Positions 38,372-47,366 of a stretch of DNA of 64,000 nucleotides are shown here, one piece after another. Source of the DNA: an uncultured Alphaproteobacteria bacterium. GTDB lineage: Bacteria; Pseudomonadota; Alphaproteobacteria; HIMB59; GCA-002718135. Location of the stretch: assembly GCA_902602515.1 (NCBI GenBank), contig CACKRG010000001.1:124001-188000 (forward strand), in the 5' to 3' direction. Position 1 is the stretch's first letter; every line of letters starts with the position of its first letter. The notes beneath the pieces are model-generated. The model searched no databases, was not told the DNA's origin, and saw only the letters and a list, made by a program, of their open reading frames with translations. The position numbers and the translations under genes were made by a program.

Positions 38372-41368
38372 ATGAGACGTTCTCAAAATAATAAAAATAT
38401 TGAACAAAATAAAATCATAAATTTTTATTTTGATGGAAAAAAATATCAAGGATACGAGGGAGATACACTAGCTTCAGCTTTGTTATATAATAATGTTCAT
38501 TTAGTGGGTAGAAGTTTTAAATACCATCGTCCAAGAGGAATTGTTAGCGCTGGTAGTGAAGAACCAAACGGAATAGTACAATTAGAAACTAAAGAATATA
38601 CAGAGCCAAATAGACGTGTGACAGAAATTCAACTTTATGAAGGTTTAAAAGCTTTCTCACAAAATAATTGGCCTAGTGTAAATTTTGATTTTGGTGCTAT
38701 CAATGATTTGCTATCACCTTTTTTTCCCGCTGGTTTTTATTATAAAACTTTTATGTGGCCTGCAAAATTTTGGAAAACATATGAATTTTTTATAAGACAT
38801 GCTGCAGGTCTTGGGAAATCACCCAAAAAAGATGATCCTCATAAATATGAACACATTCATTATCATTGTGATTTATTAGTTGTTGGAAGCGGGGTAAGCG
38901 GTCTCTATACAGCTGAAATTGCTACTAAAAATAATTTAAAAGTATTATTAATTGAACAAGAAAATGAATTTGGTGGAGAGATTTTATCTAGTAAAGATGA
39001 TGATGTAAAAATAAATAATACCCCAATTAATGTTTGGAAAAATAATGTAATTAATAATTTAAGAAATCAATCTAATGTAAAAATTATTACAAATACTTCA
39101 TGTTTTGCTTATTTTCACTACAATCTTTTACATGCTATTCAAGATTTAGAACCTGAAAAAGGAATAACAAAAACACATAATATTAGACAAAGAATATGGA
39201 AAATAAGATCTAAAAAAGTTGTACTAGCTACCGGATCAATAGAAAGGCCGATAATATTTAATAATAACGACAGACCAGGTATTATGCTTGCAAATAGTGC
39301 TCGCAAATATTTAAATAAATATGGAGTTGCCGTTGGTAAAAATTTAGTTTTCTTTACAAATAATGATAGTGCTTATGAAACTGCAATAGATTACATGCAA
39401 CAAGGTTTTAATGTACAAGCAATAGTTGATGTCAGACTTGAATCAAATGGTCAATATCCAAAAAAAGCTAAAGAACTTGGTATAACGATTTTAAATGGAT
39501 ATGAAATTAGTGATACGATTGGAAGATTAAGAGTAAAAGAAGTTCATTTAAAAAAAATATCAGATTATAAAATCTATGGAGGTAAATCGTCTATTACTAT
39601 AAAATGTGACACTATATGTGTTTCAGGTGGATGGACTCCAACTGTTCATCTGTTTACACAATCTAAAGGAAAGTTAAAATACAGAGATAGTGATGGAAGT
39701 TTTATTCCTGAAGAGGCATTTCAAGAAACATTATGTGTAGGAAGTTGTAATGGTGACTATGATTTAAATAAAATTTTAAGCTCAATCCCATCAAGGGTTA
39801 ATAATTTTTTAAATCTTAAAGTAAATAAAATAAATGAAAAAGAAAATTATCAATCAAGTAAAATTATAAACGGTGATCATCAAAATATTTGGATTACTTC
39901 AAAGAAAAAAATTTCTAAAACTAAAATGTTTGTTGATCTTCAGAATGATGTTACTGCTAAAGATATTAAATTAGCATTAAAAGAAGGATTTCAATCAATT
40001 GAACATGTAAAACGTTATACCACCACTGGAATGGCTACAGATCAAGGTAAAACTAGTAATGTTAATGCCTTAGGCATTATATCAGAATTATCAAATACAA
40101 ATATATCTGATCTTGGTACTACAACATTTCGTTTACCTTATACTCCTGTTACTTTTGGAGCTATTGCAGGAAGGCATATAAAAGAATTTTTTGATTTGGA
40201 AAGAACAACACCAATGCACGAATGGCACAAAGAAAATAGAGCATTATTTGAGGATGTAGGTCAATGGAAACGTGCATGGTATTATCCAAAAGAAAACGAA
40301 AGTTTCTATTCAGCTTTAAATCGAGAAGTTAAAGCAACTAGAGATAGTCTTGGAGTTTTAGATGCATCAACTTTAGGGAAAATAGATATTCAAGGAAGAG
40401 ATGTAAGTGAATTTTTGAATAGAGTATATACTAATTCATGGTCTAAACTTGATATTGGTAAATGTAGGTATGGTGTTATGCTAGGCGATGATGGAATGGT
40501 AATTGATGATGGAGTTACTACAAGACTGGGTGAGTATCATTATCTTATGTCAACAACTACAGGAAATGCTGCATCAGTTTTATCAAAACTTGAAGACTGG
40601 CTACAAACTGAATGGCCTGAACTCCAAGTTTATTTAACATCTGTAACTGAACAATACGGAACAATAAGTTTAAATGGTCCTAACTCAAGAAAATTAATGC
40701 AAAAGCTAAATTCTAAATATGATTTTTCAAAAGATAATTTTCCTCATATGAGTTTTAAAAATATCAATTTATGTGGAATTGAATGCAGGGTAATGAGGAT
40801 TAGCTTTACCGGTGAGTTATGTTACGAAATAAATGTACCATCAGGATACGCAAAAGATTTATGGAATATTTGCATAGAAAAAGGTAAGGAATTTAATATT
40901 ACACCTTATGGAACAGAAGCCATGCATGTTTTACGTGCTGAAAAAGGATTCATTATTGTTGGTCAGGAAACTGATGGATCAGTTACTCCAGTAGATTTAG
41001 ATATGGATTGGATTATTAGTAAGAAAAAATATGATTTTGTTGGAAAAAGAGCATTAAATAGAAGTGATACTATAAAGAAAGATAGAAAACAATTAGTTGG
41101 ATTAAAAACTAAAGACCCAAAAAAAGTTTTAGAAGAAGGGGCACAACTAGTAGAAAATATTACTTCACTTCCGATGAAAATGGTTGGGCACGTAACTTCA
41201 AGCTACTATTCACCAAATCTAAATAGTTCTTTTGCACTTGCTTTAATCAAAGGTGGGTTGCAAAAAAAAGGTGAAAAACTCTATGCACCTATGGAAAATG
41301 AAAATATTGAAGTTGAAATTACTAACCCTGTATTTATTGATCCTCAAAATAAAAGGATCAATCAATGA
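38372..41368 (+). CDS. soxA: Sarcosine oxidase alpha subunit
   Basis: Large subunit, 998 residues. An N-terminal ferredoxin-like fold without cluster cysteines (about 14-100, FDGKKYQGYEGDTLASALL, FKYHRPRGI) is followed by an NAD-binding oxidoreductase domain (LLVVGSGVSGLYTAEIATKN, about 167-186; VLATGSIERPIIF). A C-terminal GcvT-like folate domain (about 610-990) has LGVLDASTLGKIDIQGRDV and FTGELCYEINVP. The folate domain turns the released formaldehyde into 5,10-methylene-THF. It overlaps soxG by 4 nt. Confidence 0.96.
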   Translation: MRRSQNNKNIEQNKIINFYFDGKKYQGYEGDTLASALLYNNVHLVGRSFKYHRPRGIVSAGSEEPNGIVQLETKEYTEPNRRVTEIQLYEGLKAFSQNNWPSVNFDFGAINDLLSPFFPAGFYYKTFMWPAKFWKTYEFFIRHAAGLGKSPKKDDPHKYEHIHYHCDLLVVGSGVSGLYTAEIATKNNLKVLLIEQENEFGGEILSSKDDDVKINNTPINVWKNNVINNLRNQSNVKIITNTSCFAYFHYNLLHAIQDLEPEKGITKTHNIRQRIWKIRSKKVVLATGSIERPIIFNNNDRPGIMLANSARKYLNKYGVAVGKNLVFFTNNDSAYETAIDYMQQGFNVQAIVDVRLESNGQYPKKAKELGITILNGYEISDTIGRLRVKEVHLKKISDYKIYGGKSSITIKCDTICVSGGWTPTVHLFTQSKGKLKYRDSDGSFIPEEAFQETLCVGSCNGDYDLNKILSSIPSRVNNFLNLKVNKINEKENYQSSKIINGDHQNIWITSKKKISKTKMFVDLQNDVTAKDIKLALKEGFQSIEHVKRYTTTGMATDQGKTSNVNALGIISELSNTNISDLGTTTFRLPYTPVTFGAIAGRHIKEFFDLERTTPMHEWHKENRALFEDVGQWKRAWYYPKENESFYSALNREVKATRDSLGVLDASTLGKIDIQGRDVSEFLNRVYTNSWSKLDIGKCRYGVMLGDDGMVIDDGVTTRLGEYHYLMSTTTGNAASVLSKLEDWLQTEWPELQVYLTSVTEQYGTISLNGPNSRKLMQKLNSKYDFSKDNFPHMSFKNINLCGIECRVMRISFTGELCYEINVPSGYAKDLWNICIEKGKEFNITPYGTEAMHVLRAEKGFIIVGQETDGSVTPVDLDMDWIISKKKYDFVGKRALNRSDTIKKDRKQLVGLKTKDPKKVLEEGAQLVENITSLPMKMVGHVTSSYYSPNLNSSFALALIKGGLQKKGEKLYAPMENENIEVEITNPVFIDPQNKRINQ

Positions 41369-41940
41369 ACTTAAATCAGTCTACAGTTCTAAAAATAAAT
41401 AAAGAAAATTTTAATGGTATTTATATTGAGGAAAAAAAGCTAACAGGAAAGATTAATCTTAGAGGTAAAAGTTCTGATAAAGAATTTATGAAAAATGTTG
41501 GATCTGTTTTAGATCTTGTTTTACCTATTGAACCTAATGTCAGAATATCAAATAATAATATTAACATATTGTGGTTAGGTCCTGATGAATGGTTAATAGA
41601 AACGCCTGAAGCTGAAACTCAAAAAATATTTATGCAATTAAAATCATCACTTAATCCTCAAAACACAGCTGTTACGGATGTATCATATAATAAGACTGTG
41701 TTAAGATTACAAGGAAAAGATGTTTTAACACTACTTTCTAAATTTTTAGTTATTAATTTAGAAGAAGCTTTAAAAAATAATTATAGCGTTGCTCAAACAA
41801 TTTTTATTAAAATACCAATACTGCTTATAAGAAATAATAATGAAGATGAAAATACATCAATAGATATTCATCTAAATAGATCTCATGCAAAATATGTTTA
41901 TGAATTATTAATAGATGGAAGTAAAGTACTTAACATTTAG
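41365..41940 (+). CDS. soxG: Sarcosine oxidase gamma subunit
   Basis: Accessory subunit of the GcvT-like fold, 191 residues. The characteristic WLGPDEWLIETPEAE, TDVSYNKTVLRLQGKDVLTLLSK (core TDVSYNKTVLRLQG) and the final LNRSHAKYVYELLIDGSKVL identify it. The last 26 nt overlap the start of the nuclease-like gene in a different frame. It closes the fhs-soxBDAG run. Confidence 0.93.
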   Translation: MNLNQSTVLKINKENFNGIYIEEKKLTGKINLRGKSSDKEFMKNVGSVLDLVLPIEPNVRISNNNINILWLGPDEWLIETPEAETQKIFMQLKSSLNPQNTAVTDVSYNKTVLRLQGKDVLTLLSKFLVINLEEALKNNYSVAQTIFIKIPILLIRNNNEDENTSIDIHLNRSHAKYVYELLIDGSKVLNI

Positions 41941-42394
41941 TTTTTTTTTGAGTTTAATACTTTTTTTTAGTCAGGCTTACGGAAAAACTATACATGGAAA
42001 ACCAAAAATTATTGATGGTGATACAATACATATTGGGAAAAATAAAATTAGATTGCATGCAATTGATGCTCCTGAAACTAAGCAAAAATGTATAAAAAAT
42101 AACAAAGAATGGAATTGTGGATTACAATCAACTGAATTTTTATTAGAACTAATAGGTAGTAGTCAAATACAATGTATAACAAATGGAAAAGATAAATATA
42201 ATAGATACATTGGTGTATGTTACAAAAATAACATAGATTTAAATAGTCAAATGGTTTTAAATGGCTGGGCAATAGCGTACCGATATTACTCGCTAGATTA
42301 TATAAATGAAGAAGAAGTAGCAAAAAATAAAAAAATTGGTATTTGGAGTGGAAATTTTGAAGAGCCTTATTTATTTAGAAAGAAAAATAAATAA
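41915..42394 (+). CDS. Secreted thermonuclease-like protein (SNase family)
   Basis: A 159-residue protein with a signal peptide (about 1-23, TFSFFLSLILFFSQAYG) and a staphylococcal nuclease-like domain. The catalytic pattern is visible: IIDGDTIHIGKNKIRLHAIDAPE with Asp, Arg and Glu, then DKYNRYIGVCY with the second Arg. Such enzymes cut extracellular or periplasmic DNA and RNA. It starts inside the last 26 nt of soxG, so its translation is likely coupled to sarcosine oxidase, though the functions look unrelated. The stop abuts that of the convergent coiled-coil gene. Confidence 0.85.
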   Translation: MEVKYLTFSFFLSLILFFSQAYGKTIHGKPKIIDGDTIHIGKNKIRLHAIDAPETKQKCIKNNKEWNCGLQSTEFLLELIGSSQIQCITNGKDKYNRYIGVCYKNNIDLNSQMVLNGWAIAYRYYSLDYINEEEVAKNKKIGIWSGNFEEPYLFRKKNK

Positions 42395-43066
42395 CTAACC
42401 ATGATGTTGTTGATCTTTAAGATAATTTAATTGATTAATTATTATATCTTTTTCTTCAATCAAAGTATTAAGCTGATCTAATGCTTCTAAAGATTCTGTA
42501 TTTTTTTTCTTAAGTTCCTTAACTTCATTTTTTAATATTGAATTTTCAATACTTAAATTTTGTAAATCATCGGTCGATACAGAATTTATAAGTTCATTTT
42601 CTAATTGATAAATTTTGTCTTCATAATTTGAAATTTTAGATTTAAATTCATTTATTATTTTATTGAGTTCATTAATTTTTTTTGAATTTACTTCAGAATT
42701 TTCTGATGAATTATTTTCCAACGTATTTATATCACCAATAGCAAGATCATAATCTTTTTGAATAGATAAGAGGGATTGATTTAAATTATTAATTTCATCT
42801 TGTAATTTATTAATTTGATTGTCTCTAAATTTAATTCTTTGATCTTTTTGAAATACTTCAAGTTTTAATTCCTCTATTTCTAAAGCTAAACTAGTTTCAT
42901 CTATAACTGCAGTTGGAAGTATTTCTGTTGGTAAATTTTGATTTTCATTTGAAAAATTAACTGAAGGCAAATAAAAAAAGAGAGATATTATTATAATAAT
43001 AAAAAAAAATACTACATATCTGTTTCTTCTCCTTCTTCTTGCTTGAGTGCCAACAAATCCAACCAT
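42395..43066 (-). CDS. Membrane-anchored coiled-coil protein
   Basis: A 223-residue protein of unknown function. The N-terminus is strongly basic (TQARRRRRNRY, about 7-17), followed by one membrane segment (about 18-36, VVFFFIIIIISLFFYLP). From about residue 60 it is a long heptad-patterned coiled coil with LEIEELKLEVFQKDQRI and NKLQDEINNLNQSLLSIQ. The topology suggests a cytosolic basic tail and a periplasmic coil, as in division or envelope scaffolds. No family is recognised. Confidence 0.7.
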   Translation of the reverse strand: MVGFVGTQARRRRRNRYVVFFFIIIIISLFFYLPSVNFSNENQNLPTEILPTAVIDETSLALEIEELKLEVFQKDQRIKFRDNQINKLQDEINNLNQSLLSIQKDYDLAIGDINTLENNSSENSEVNSKKINELNKIINEFKSKISNYEDKIYQLENELINSVSTDDLQNLSIENSILKNEVKELKKKNTESLEALDQLNTLIEEKDIIINQLNYLKDQQHHG

Positions 43067-43106
43067 AATACTTCCCTATAAATGCGCAATGATAAAAAAT
43101 AAATAT

Positions 43107-43940
43107 TTAATTATTCTTTAGATGTGGATCCAAAGAATATGTTGTTGACCTCAAGTATTTAGTTATTTCTTTAATATCACCAATTTTAGCTAAGTTTTCA
43201 TATTTTATCAAAGAGCCAAAGTGCATATATATATCGTCTCCTATCTTTCTTTTTAATTCGTACATACACAAAGAATACCTAAAAGTTAATCCTAGCTTAT
43301 TTGCAATGTGATACCACTGACTATTTTGACCATCAAAATAAATTGGCAAAACTGGACTTTTCGTTTTTAAAATTAATTTCGAAACCCATTGTTTCCATTC
43401 TCCATCATCTGCTTTAGTAGATTTTTTTAAATCTTTTTTTGTAGCAATTCTTCCTGAAGGAAAAAGGATTAAAACCCCTTCATTTTTTAGAACTTTTTCA
43501 GCTTCCTTTCTTGTATGAATATTTGTTAATAATGCTTCTTTTGTTTCATTAAAATCAATTGGTAATATTTTATTCTTTACCGCATCAGCTTGTCTTAATA
43601 CTTTATGGGTTATCATTTTATAATCTTGTCTTACTTTTGATATGACTGAACAAATTGATACTCCGTCAGCAACACCAAATGCGTGATTAGCAATAACAAT
43701 TAATCTTCCATTTTTTGGAATATGGCTACCTTCTTTAAAATTCGTTTTAATCTTAAAATTAAGTTTTGAAACTGCGTCGTCCCAAAAATATTGTGGTGGT
43801 CTATTTTCAGATATGTATTCGTCATACAATTTTTTTAATTTTAATTTACCAGTTAGCAATTCTGTTATCATTATAAATAATTGACCCATAAAATTCACTT
43901 CTGCAGTTGCAAAAGTAAAAGCTATTTTATTTTTTTTCAC
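43107..43940 (-). CDS. Lysophospholipid acyltransferase family protein
   Basis: A 277-residue PlsC-like acyltransferase. The active site is VIANHAFGVADGVSI, with His and Asp separated by five residues (HX5D) as in the haemolysin-type branch, not the usual HX4D. A second block LILFPSGRIATKK gives the FPxG-like substrate site, and SPVLPIYFDGQNS follows. Its likely substrate is a lysolipid or ornithine lipid precursor. It stands in a minus-strand row after the ETF genes with a 74-nt gap. Confidence 0.8.
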   Translation of the reverse strand: MKKNKIAFTFATAEVNFMGQLFIMITELLTGKLKLKKLYDEYISENRPPQYFWDDAVSKLNFKIKTNFKEGSHIPKNGRLIVIANHAFGVADGVSICSVISKVRQDYKMITHKVLRQADAVKNKILPIDFNETKEALLTNIHTRKEAEKVLKNEGVLILFPSGRIATKKDLKKSTKADDGEWKQWVSKLILKTKSPVLPIYFDGQNSQWYHIANKLGLTFRYSLCMYELKRKIGDDIYMHFGSLIKYENLAKIGDIKEITKYLRSTTYSLDPHLKNN

Positions 43941-44014
43941 AATTATCTCTCATCTTATATTTAAAAGTTTGATAAAATTAATGTTATTTAAAGTCTATAT
44001 GAAAATAAAATTTA

Positions 44015-45643
44015 TTACATATTTGCATAGTTGGGTCCGCCACTTCCCTCAGGAACAACCCAAGTAATATTTTGAGATGGTTCTTTTATATCACAAGTTT
44101 TGCAATGAATACAGTTTTGTGCATTAATAATAAATTTTGGCAATATAGGATCAGTTTTATCTATTTCGTAAACTCCGGCTGGACAGTATCTTTGAGAAGG
44201 TTCATCATATTCATTTAATGTGTAATTAATAGGAAGATTTATATCCTTAAGTTGTAGGTGTACAGGTTGATCAGGCTCGTGGTTAGTGCCTGTCAAATAT
44301 ACTGAACTAGTCTTATCAAATGTAAATTTTCCATCATATTTTGGGTAATCAATTTTTTTTGCATCTTTTGCTAGAATTAGTGATTCATGATCAGCATGTT
44401 TATGCTTCAAGGTAAAAGGAAGCTTACCCCTAAAAATTATCTGATCTATACCTGTAAAAATAATAGCAGGTATTAAACCCCAATTAAAACTAGGTTTTAC
44501 ATTTCTAGCTGCATATAATTCTTTAAAAAGCCAAGAGTCTCTAAATTTTTTTTCATAATCAGATAATGGATTAGAATTGCCTAAGTGATTAACAATAGTT
44601 TCTCCAGCAATAATTCCACTTTTCATAGCTGTATGAGATCCTTTAATTTTTGGCATATTTAATGTGCCTGCGTCACACCCTATTAATAATGCTCCAGGTA
44701 AATACATTTTTGGTAGACTTTGTAAACCACCCTCAATAAGTGCTCTTGCTCCATACGCAATTCTCTTTCCATTAGTTAGTATTTTTTTAATAGCTGGATG
44801 TGTTTTAAATTTCTGGAATTCGTCGTAAGGTGATAGATATGGATTTTTATAATCAAGACCAATGACGTAGCCTAAAAAAATCTGATTTTTTTCTGCATGA
44901 TAACAAAAACTTCCTCCATATGTAGAATTATCTAGTGGCCATCCTGCAGTATGCATCACCAAGCCTTCTTCATGTTGTGTTTTATCAACTTCCCAAATTT
45001 CTTTAAATCCTATCCCATATTGCTGTGGAGATTTTCCCTCAGATAAATTATATTTTTTGATAAGTTCTTTACCAAGATGGCCTCTACAACCTTCAGCAAA
45101 AACTGTGACTTTTGCTTTAATATTAATACCTGGCTCAAAACTATCTTTTTTATTTCCATTTTTATCAATTCCCATATCTCCAGTCTGCACTCCAATAACT
45201 TTATTATCTTCTGAATATAAAATTTTTGATGCTGCAAAACCTGGAAATATTTCTACACCCAGATTTTCAGCTTCAGTAGCTAGCCATCTGCATAAATTTG
45301 CTAAGCTAATAATATAGTTATTATGATTTTTTTGAACACTTGGTAAAAGCCATGTAGGCCAACTCAATGATTTGTTTTTAGAAAGGAATAAAAATTTTTC
45401 TTTTGATACTTTTGTTTTGATAGGTGCTCCCCTTTCATTCCAGTCTGGAATGAGTTCATCTAAGGCTTTAGTTTCAAAAACATTTCCGCTTAAAATGTGT
45501 CCGCCAACTTCTGATGCTTTCTCTAAAATACAAACATTTATTTCGGTGTTTAGTTGTTTAATTTTTATAGCTGTAGCCAAGCCAGAAGGCCCAGCTCCAA
45601 TTATGACTACGTCATATTCCATTGACTCGCGATTCACTTCCAT
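44015..45643 (-). CDS. Electron transfer flavoprotein-ubiquinone oxidoreductase
   Basis: Inner-membrane-associated enzyme that passes electrons from ETF to ubiquinone. The 542-residue protein has an N-terminal FAD motif VVIIGAGPSGLATAIKI (11-27) and GGHILSG, and a C-terminal 4Fe-4S site: RYCPAGVYEID, then NCIHCKTCDIKEPSQNI with the CxxCxxC set plus the upstream Cys. The last gene of the dmgdh-etfB-etfA run, 22 nt after etfA. It links dimethylglycine or sarcosine dehydrogenation to respiration. Confidence 0.96.
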   Translation of the reverse strand: MEVNRESMEYDVVIIGAGPSGLATAIKIKQLNTEINVCILEKASEVGGHILSGNVFETKALDELIPDWNERGAPIKTKVSKEKFLFLSKNKSLSWPTWLLPSVQKNHNNYIISLANLCRWLATEAENLGVEIFPGFAASKILYSEDNKVIGVQTGDMGIDKNGNKKDSFEPGINIKAKVTVFAEGCRGHLGKELIKKYNLSEGKSPQQYGIGFKEIWEVDKTQHEEGLVMHTAGWPLDNSTYGGSFCYHAEKNQIFLGYVIGLDYKNPYLSPYDEFQKFKTHPAIKKILTNGKRIAYGARALIEGGLQSLPKMYLPGALLIGCDAGTLNMPKIKGSHTAMKSGIIAGETIVNHLGNSNPLSDYEKKFRDSWLFKELYAARNVKPSFNWGLIPAIIFTGIDQIIFRGKLPFTLKHKHADHESLILAKDAKKIDYPKYDGKFTFDKTSSVYLTGTNHEPDQPVHLQLKDINLPINYTLNEYDEPSQRYCPAGVYEIDKTDPILPKFIINAQNCIHCKTCDIKEPSQNITWVVPEGSGGPNYANM

Positions 45644-45665
45644 TTGGCTATTTTAATAAATAAAT

Positions 45666-46619
45666 TTATTGTTGAATAGTATTTAATTTATCTAGTTCAG
45701 AAGATAACTGAGGCAATACCTCAAATAAATCAGCATTAAGTCCATAATCTGCTACATTAAATATTGGCGCTTCTTCATCTTTATTAATTGCAACTATAAC
45801 TTTGCTTTCTTTCATTCCAGCTAAATGTTGAATGGCACCAGAAATACCAACTGCGATATACAAATCAGGTACAACTACTTTACCAGTTTGACCTACCTGG
45901 TAATCATTTGACACATATCCTGCATCAACCGCTGCTCTCGATGCACCAACAGCTGCATTCAATTTATCTGCAATTTCATTTAAGAGTTTGAAATTATCTG
46001 CGCTTTGTAATCCCCTTCCTCCTGATATCACAACTCTGGCTGTACTTAATTCGGGTCTTTCAGATTGAGATTCTTCCCTTTCTATAAATTCAACATTATT
46101 AGTTTGGGTTTCAAAACTTAGATTTTCAACAATTCCACTACCACCACTAGTTTCAACAGGGTCAAATGAAGTTGGTCTTATTGTAATAATCTTAGTTTTA
46201 TCATTTGATTTTACAGTAGCAATAGCATTACCTGCATAAATTGGTCTCATAAAAGTATCACTACTAATTATTTTTATAACATCACTAACTTGAGCAATAT
46301 CAAGCTTAACAGCTATTCTAGGAAATATATTCTTTCCAAATGTCGTAGCTGGTGCCAAAATATGAGTATAATTATCAGCTACAGATAGAACAATAGGTTC
46401 AATATTTTCAGCGATTGGATTTTTTAATTTTTCATTATCAACAACAAATACTTTAGTTACTTTTTCGCACTTTGAAATATTTTGTGCTACTTCTTTGCAT
46501 TCATAACCAGTTACAAGAACTTTTATATCTTGATCGATTTTAGAAGCTGCAGCAATTGTATTTAAAGTCGAAGATTTAATATCAACATTGTTGTGTTCGG
46601 CTAAGACTAGTATACTCAT
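45666..46619 (-). CDS. etfA: Electron transfer flavoprotein alpha subunit
   Basis: FAD-binding subunit of ETF, 317 residues. The C-terminal domain shows [65 protein letters not shown] (core QVGQTGKVV...[12 protein letters not shown]) and [10 protein letters not shown]. It overlaps etfB by 4 nt. In this setting the probable electron donor is the dehydrogenase encoded two genes upstream. Confidence 0.97.
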   Translation of the reverse strand: MSILVLAEHNNVDIKSSTLNTIAAASKIDQDIKVLVTGYECKEVAQNISKCEKVTKVFVVDNEKLKNPIAENIEPIVLSVADNYTHILAPATTFGKNIFPRIAVKLDIAQVSDVIKIISSDTFMRPIYAGNAIATVKSNDKTKIITIRPTSFDPVETSGGSGIVENLSFETQTNNVEFIEREESQSERPELSTARVVISGGRGLQSADNFKLLNEIADKLNAAVGASRAAVDAGYVSNDYQVGQTGKVVVPDLYIAVGISGAIQHLAGMKESKVIVAINKDEEAPIFNVADYGLNADLFEVLPQLSSELDKLNTIQQ

Positions 46620-47365
46620 ATTACTTTTGCCTCATGTTTTAATTTATGTACAAGTTCAGATACATCATTTACCATAATTCCTTTTTGACGAACAGGTGGC
46701 TCTTCAACTTTTATCTGATCAATTCTAGGATTAATATCAATGCCAAGAGAAACTGCATCTTTGACATCTATGGGCTTTTTCTTTGCTTTCATAATATTAG
46801 GAAGTGAAGCATATCTTGGTTCGTTTAATCTTAAATCGCATGAGGCAACAAATGGAATACTTACCTTAATTTTTTCAAGCCCTTCATCAATTTCTCTTGT
46901 TACGATAGCGGCATTATCCTCTATTTCAATTTTTGAAGCAAAAGTGGCCTGTGGCCAATTAAGTAAAGCAGAGGTCATTTGACCTGTTTGATTAGAGTCA
47001 TCATCTATTGCTTGTTTACCCATCAGAATTATAGACGGCTTTTCTTGTTCGGCAATTTTTGAAATAATTTTTGAGATTGCCAGTGGTTCTAAGTCTAGAT
47101 CTGACTTAACATGAATTCCTCTGTCAGCACCCATTGCGAGAGCTGTTCGAATTGTTTCTTGAGCCTTATCACTGCCAATTGAAAGAGCGATAATTTCATC
47201 TGCTTTACCTGATTCTTTAATACGAAGAGCCTCTTCGACTGCATTTTCATCTGGAGGGTTCATCGACATCTTTACATTATCTTTTTCAACACCGCTGCCA
47301 TCTTGCTTTACTCTAATTTGAACATTGTAATCTATTACTCTTTTTACTGTTACTAAAATTTTCAT
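46616..47365 (-). CDS. etfB: Electron transfer flavoprotein beta subunit
   Basis: AMP-binding subunit of ETF, 249 residues. Recognised by [37 protein letters not shown] (core [13 protein letters not shown]), MGADRGIHV and [25 protein letters not shown] (core [15 protein letters not shown]). It begins 1 nt after the stop of the dimethylglycine/sarcosine dehydrogenase gene, so the dehydrogenase and its acceptor are made together. Confidence 0.97.
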   Translation of the reverse strand: MKILVTVKRVIDYNVQIRVKQDGSGVEKDNVKMSMNPPDENAVEEALRIKESGKADEIIALSIGSDKAQETIRTALAMGADRGIHVKSDLDLEPLAISKIISKIAEQEKPSIILMGKQAIDDDSNQTGQMTSALLNWPQATFASKIEIEDNAAIVTREIDEGLEKIKVSIPFVASCDLRLNEPRYASLPNIMKAKKKPIDVKDAVSLGIDINPRIDQIKVEEPPVRQKGIMVNDVSELVHKLKHEAKVI

Positions 47366-47366
47366 A

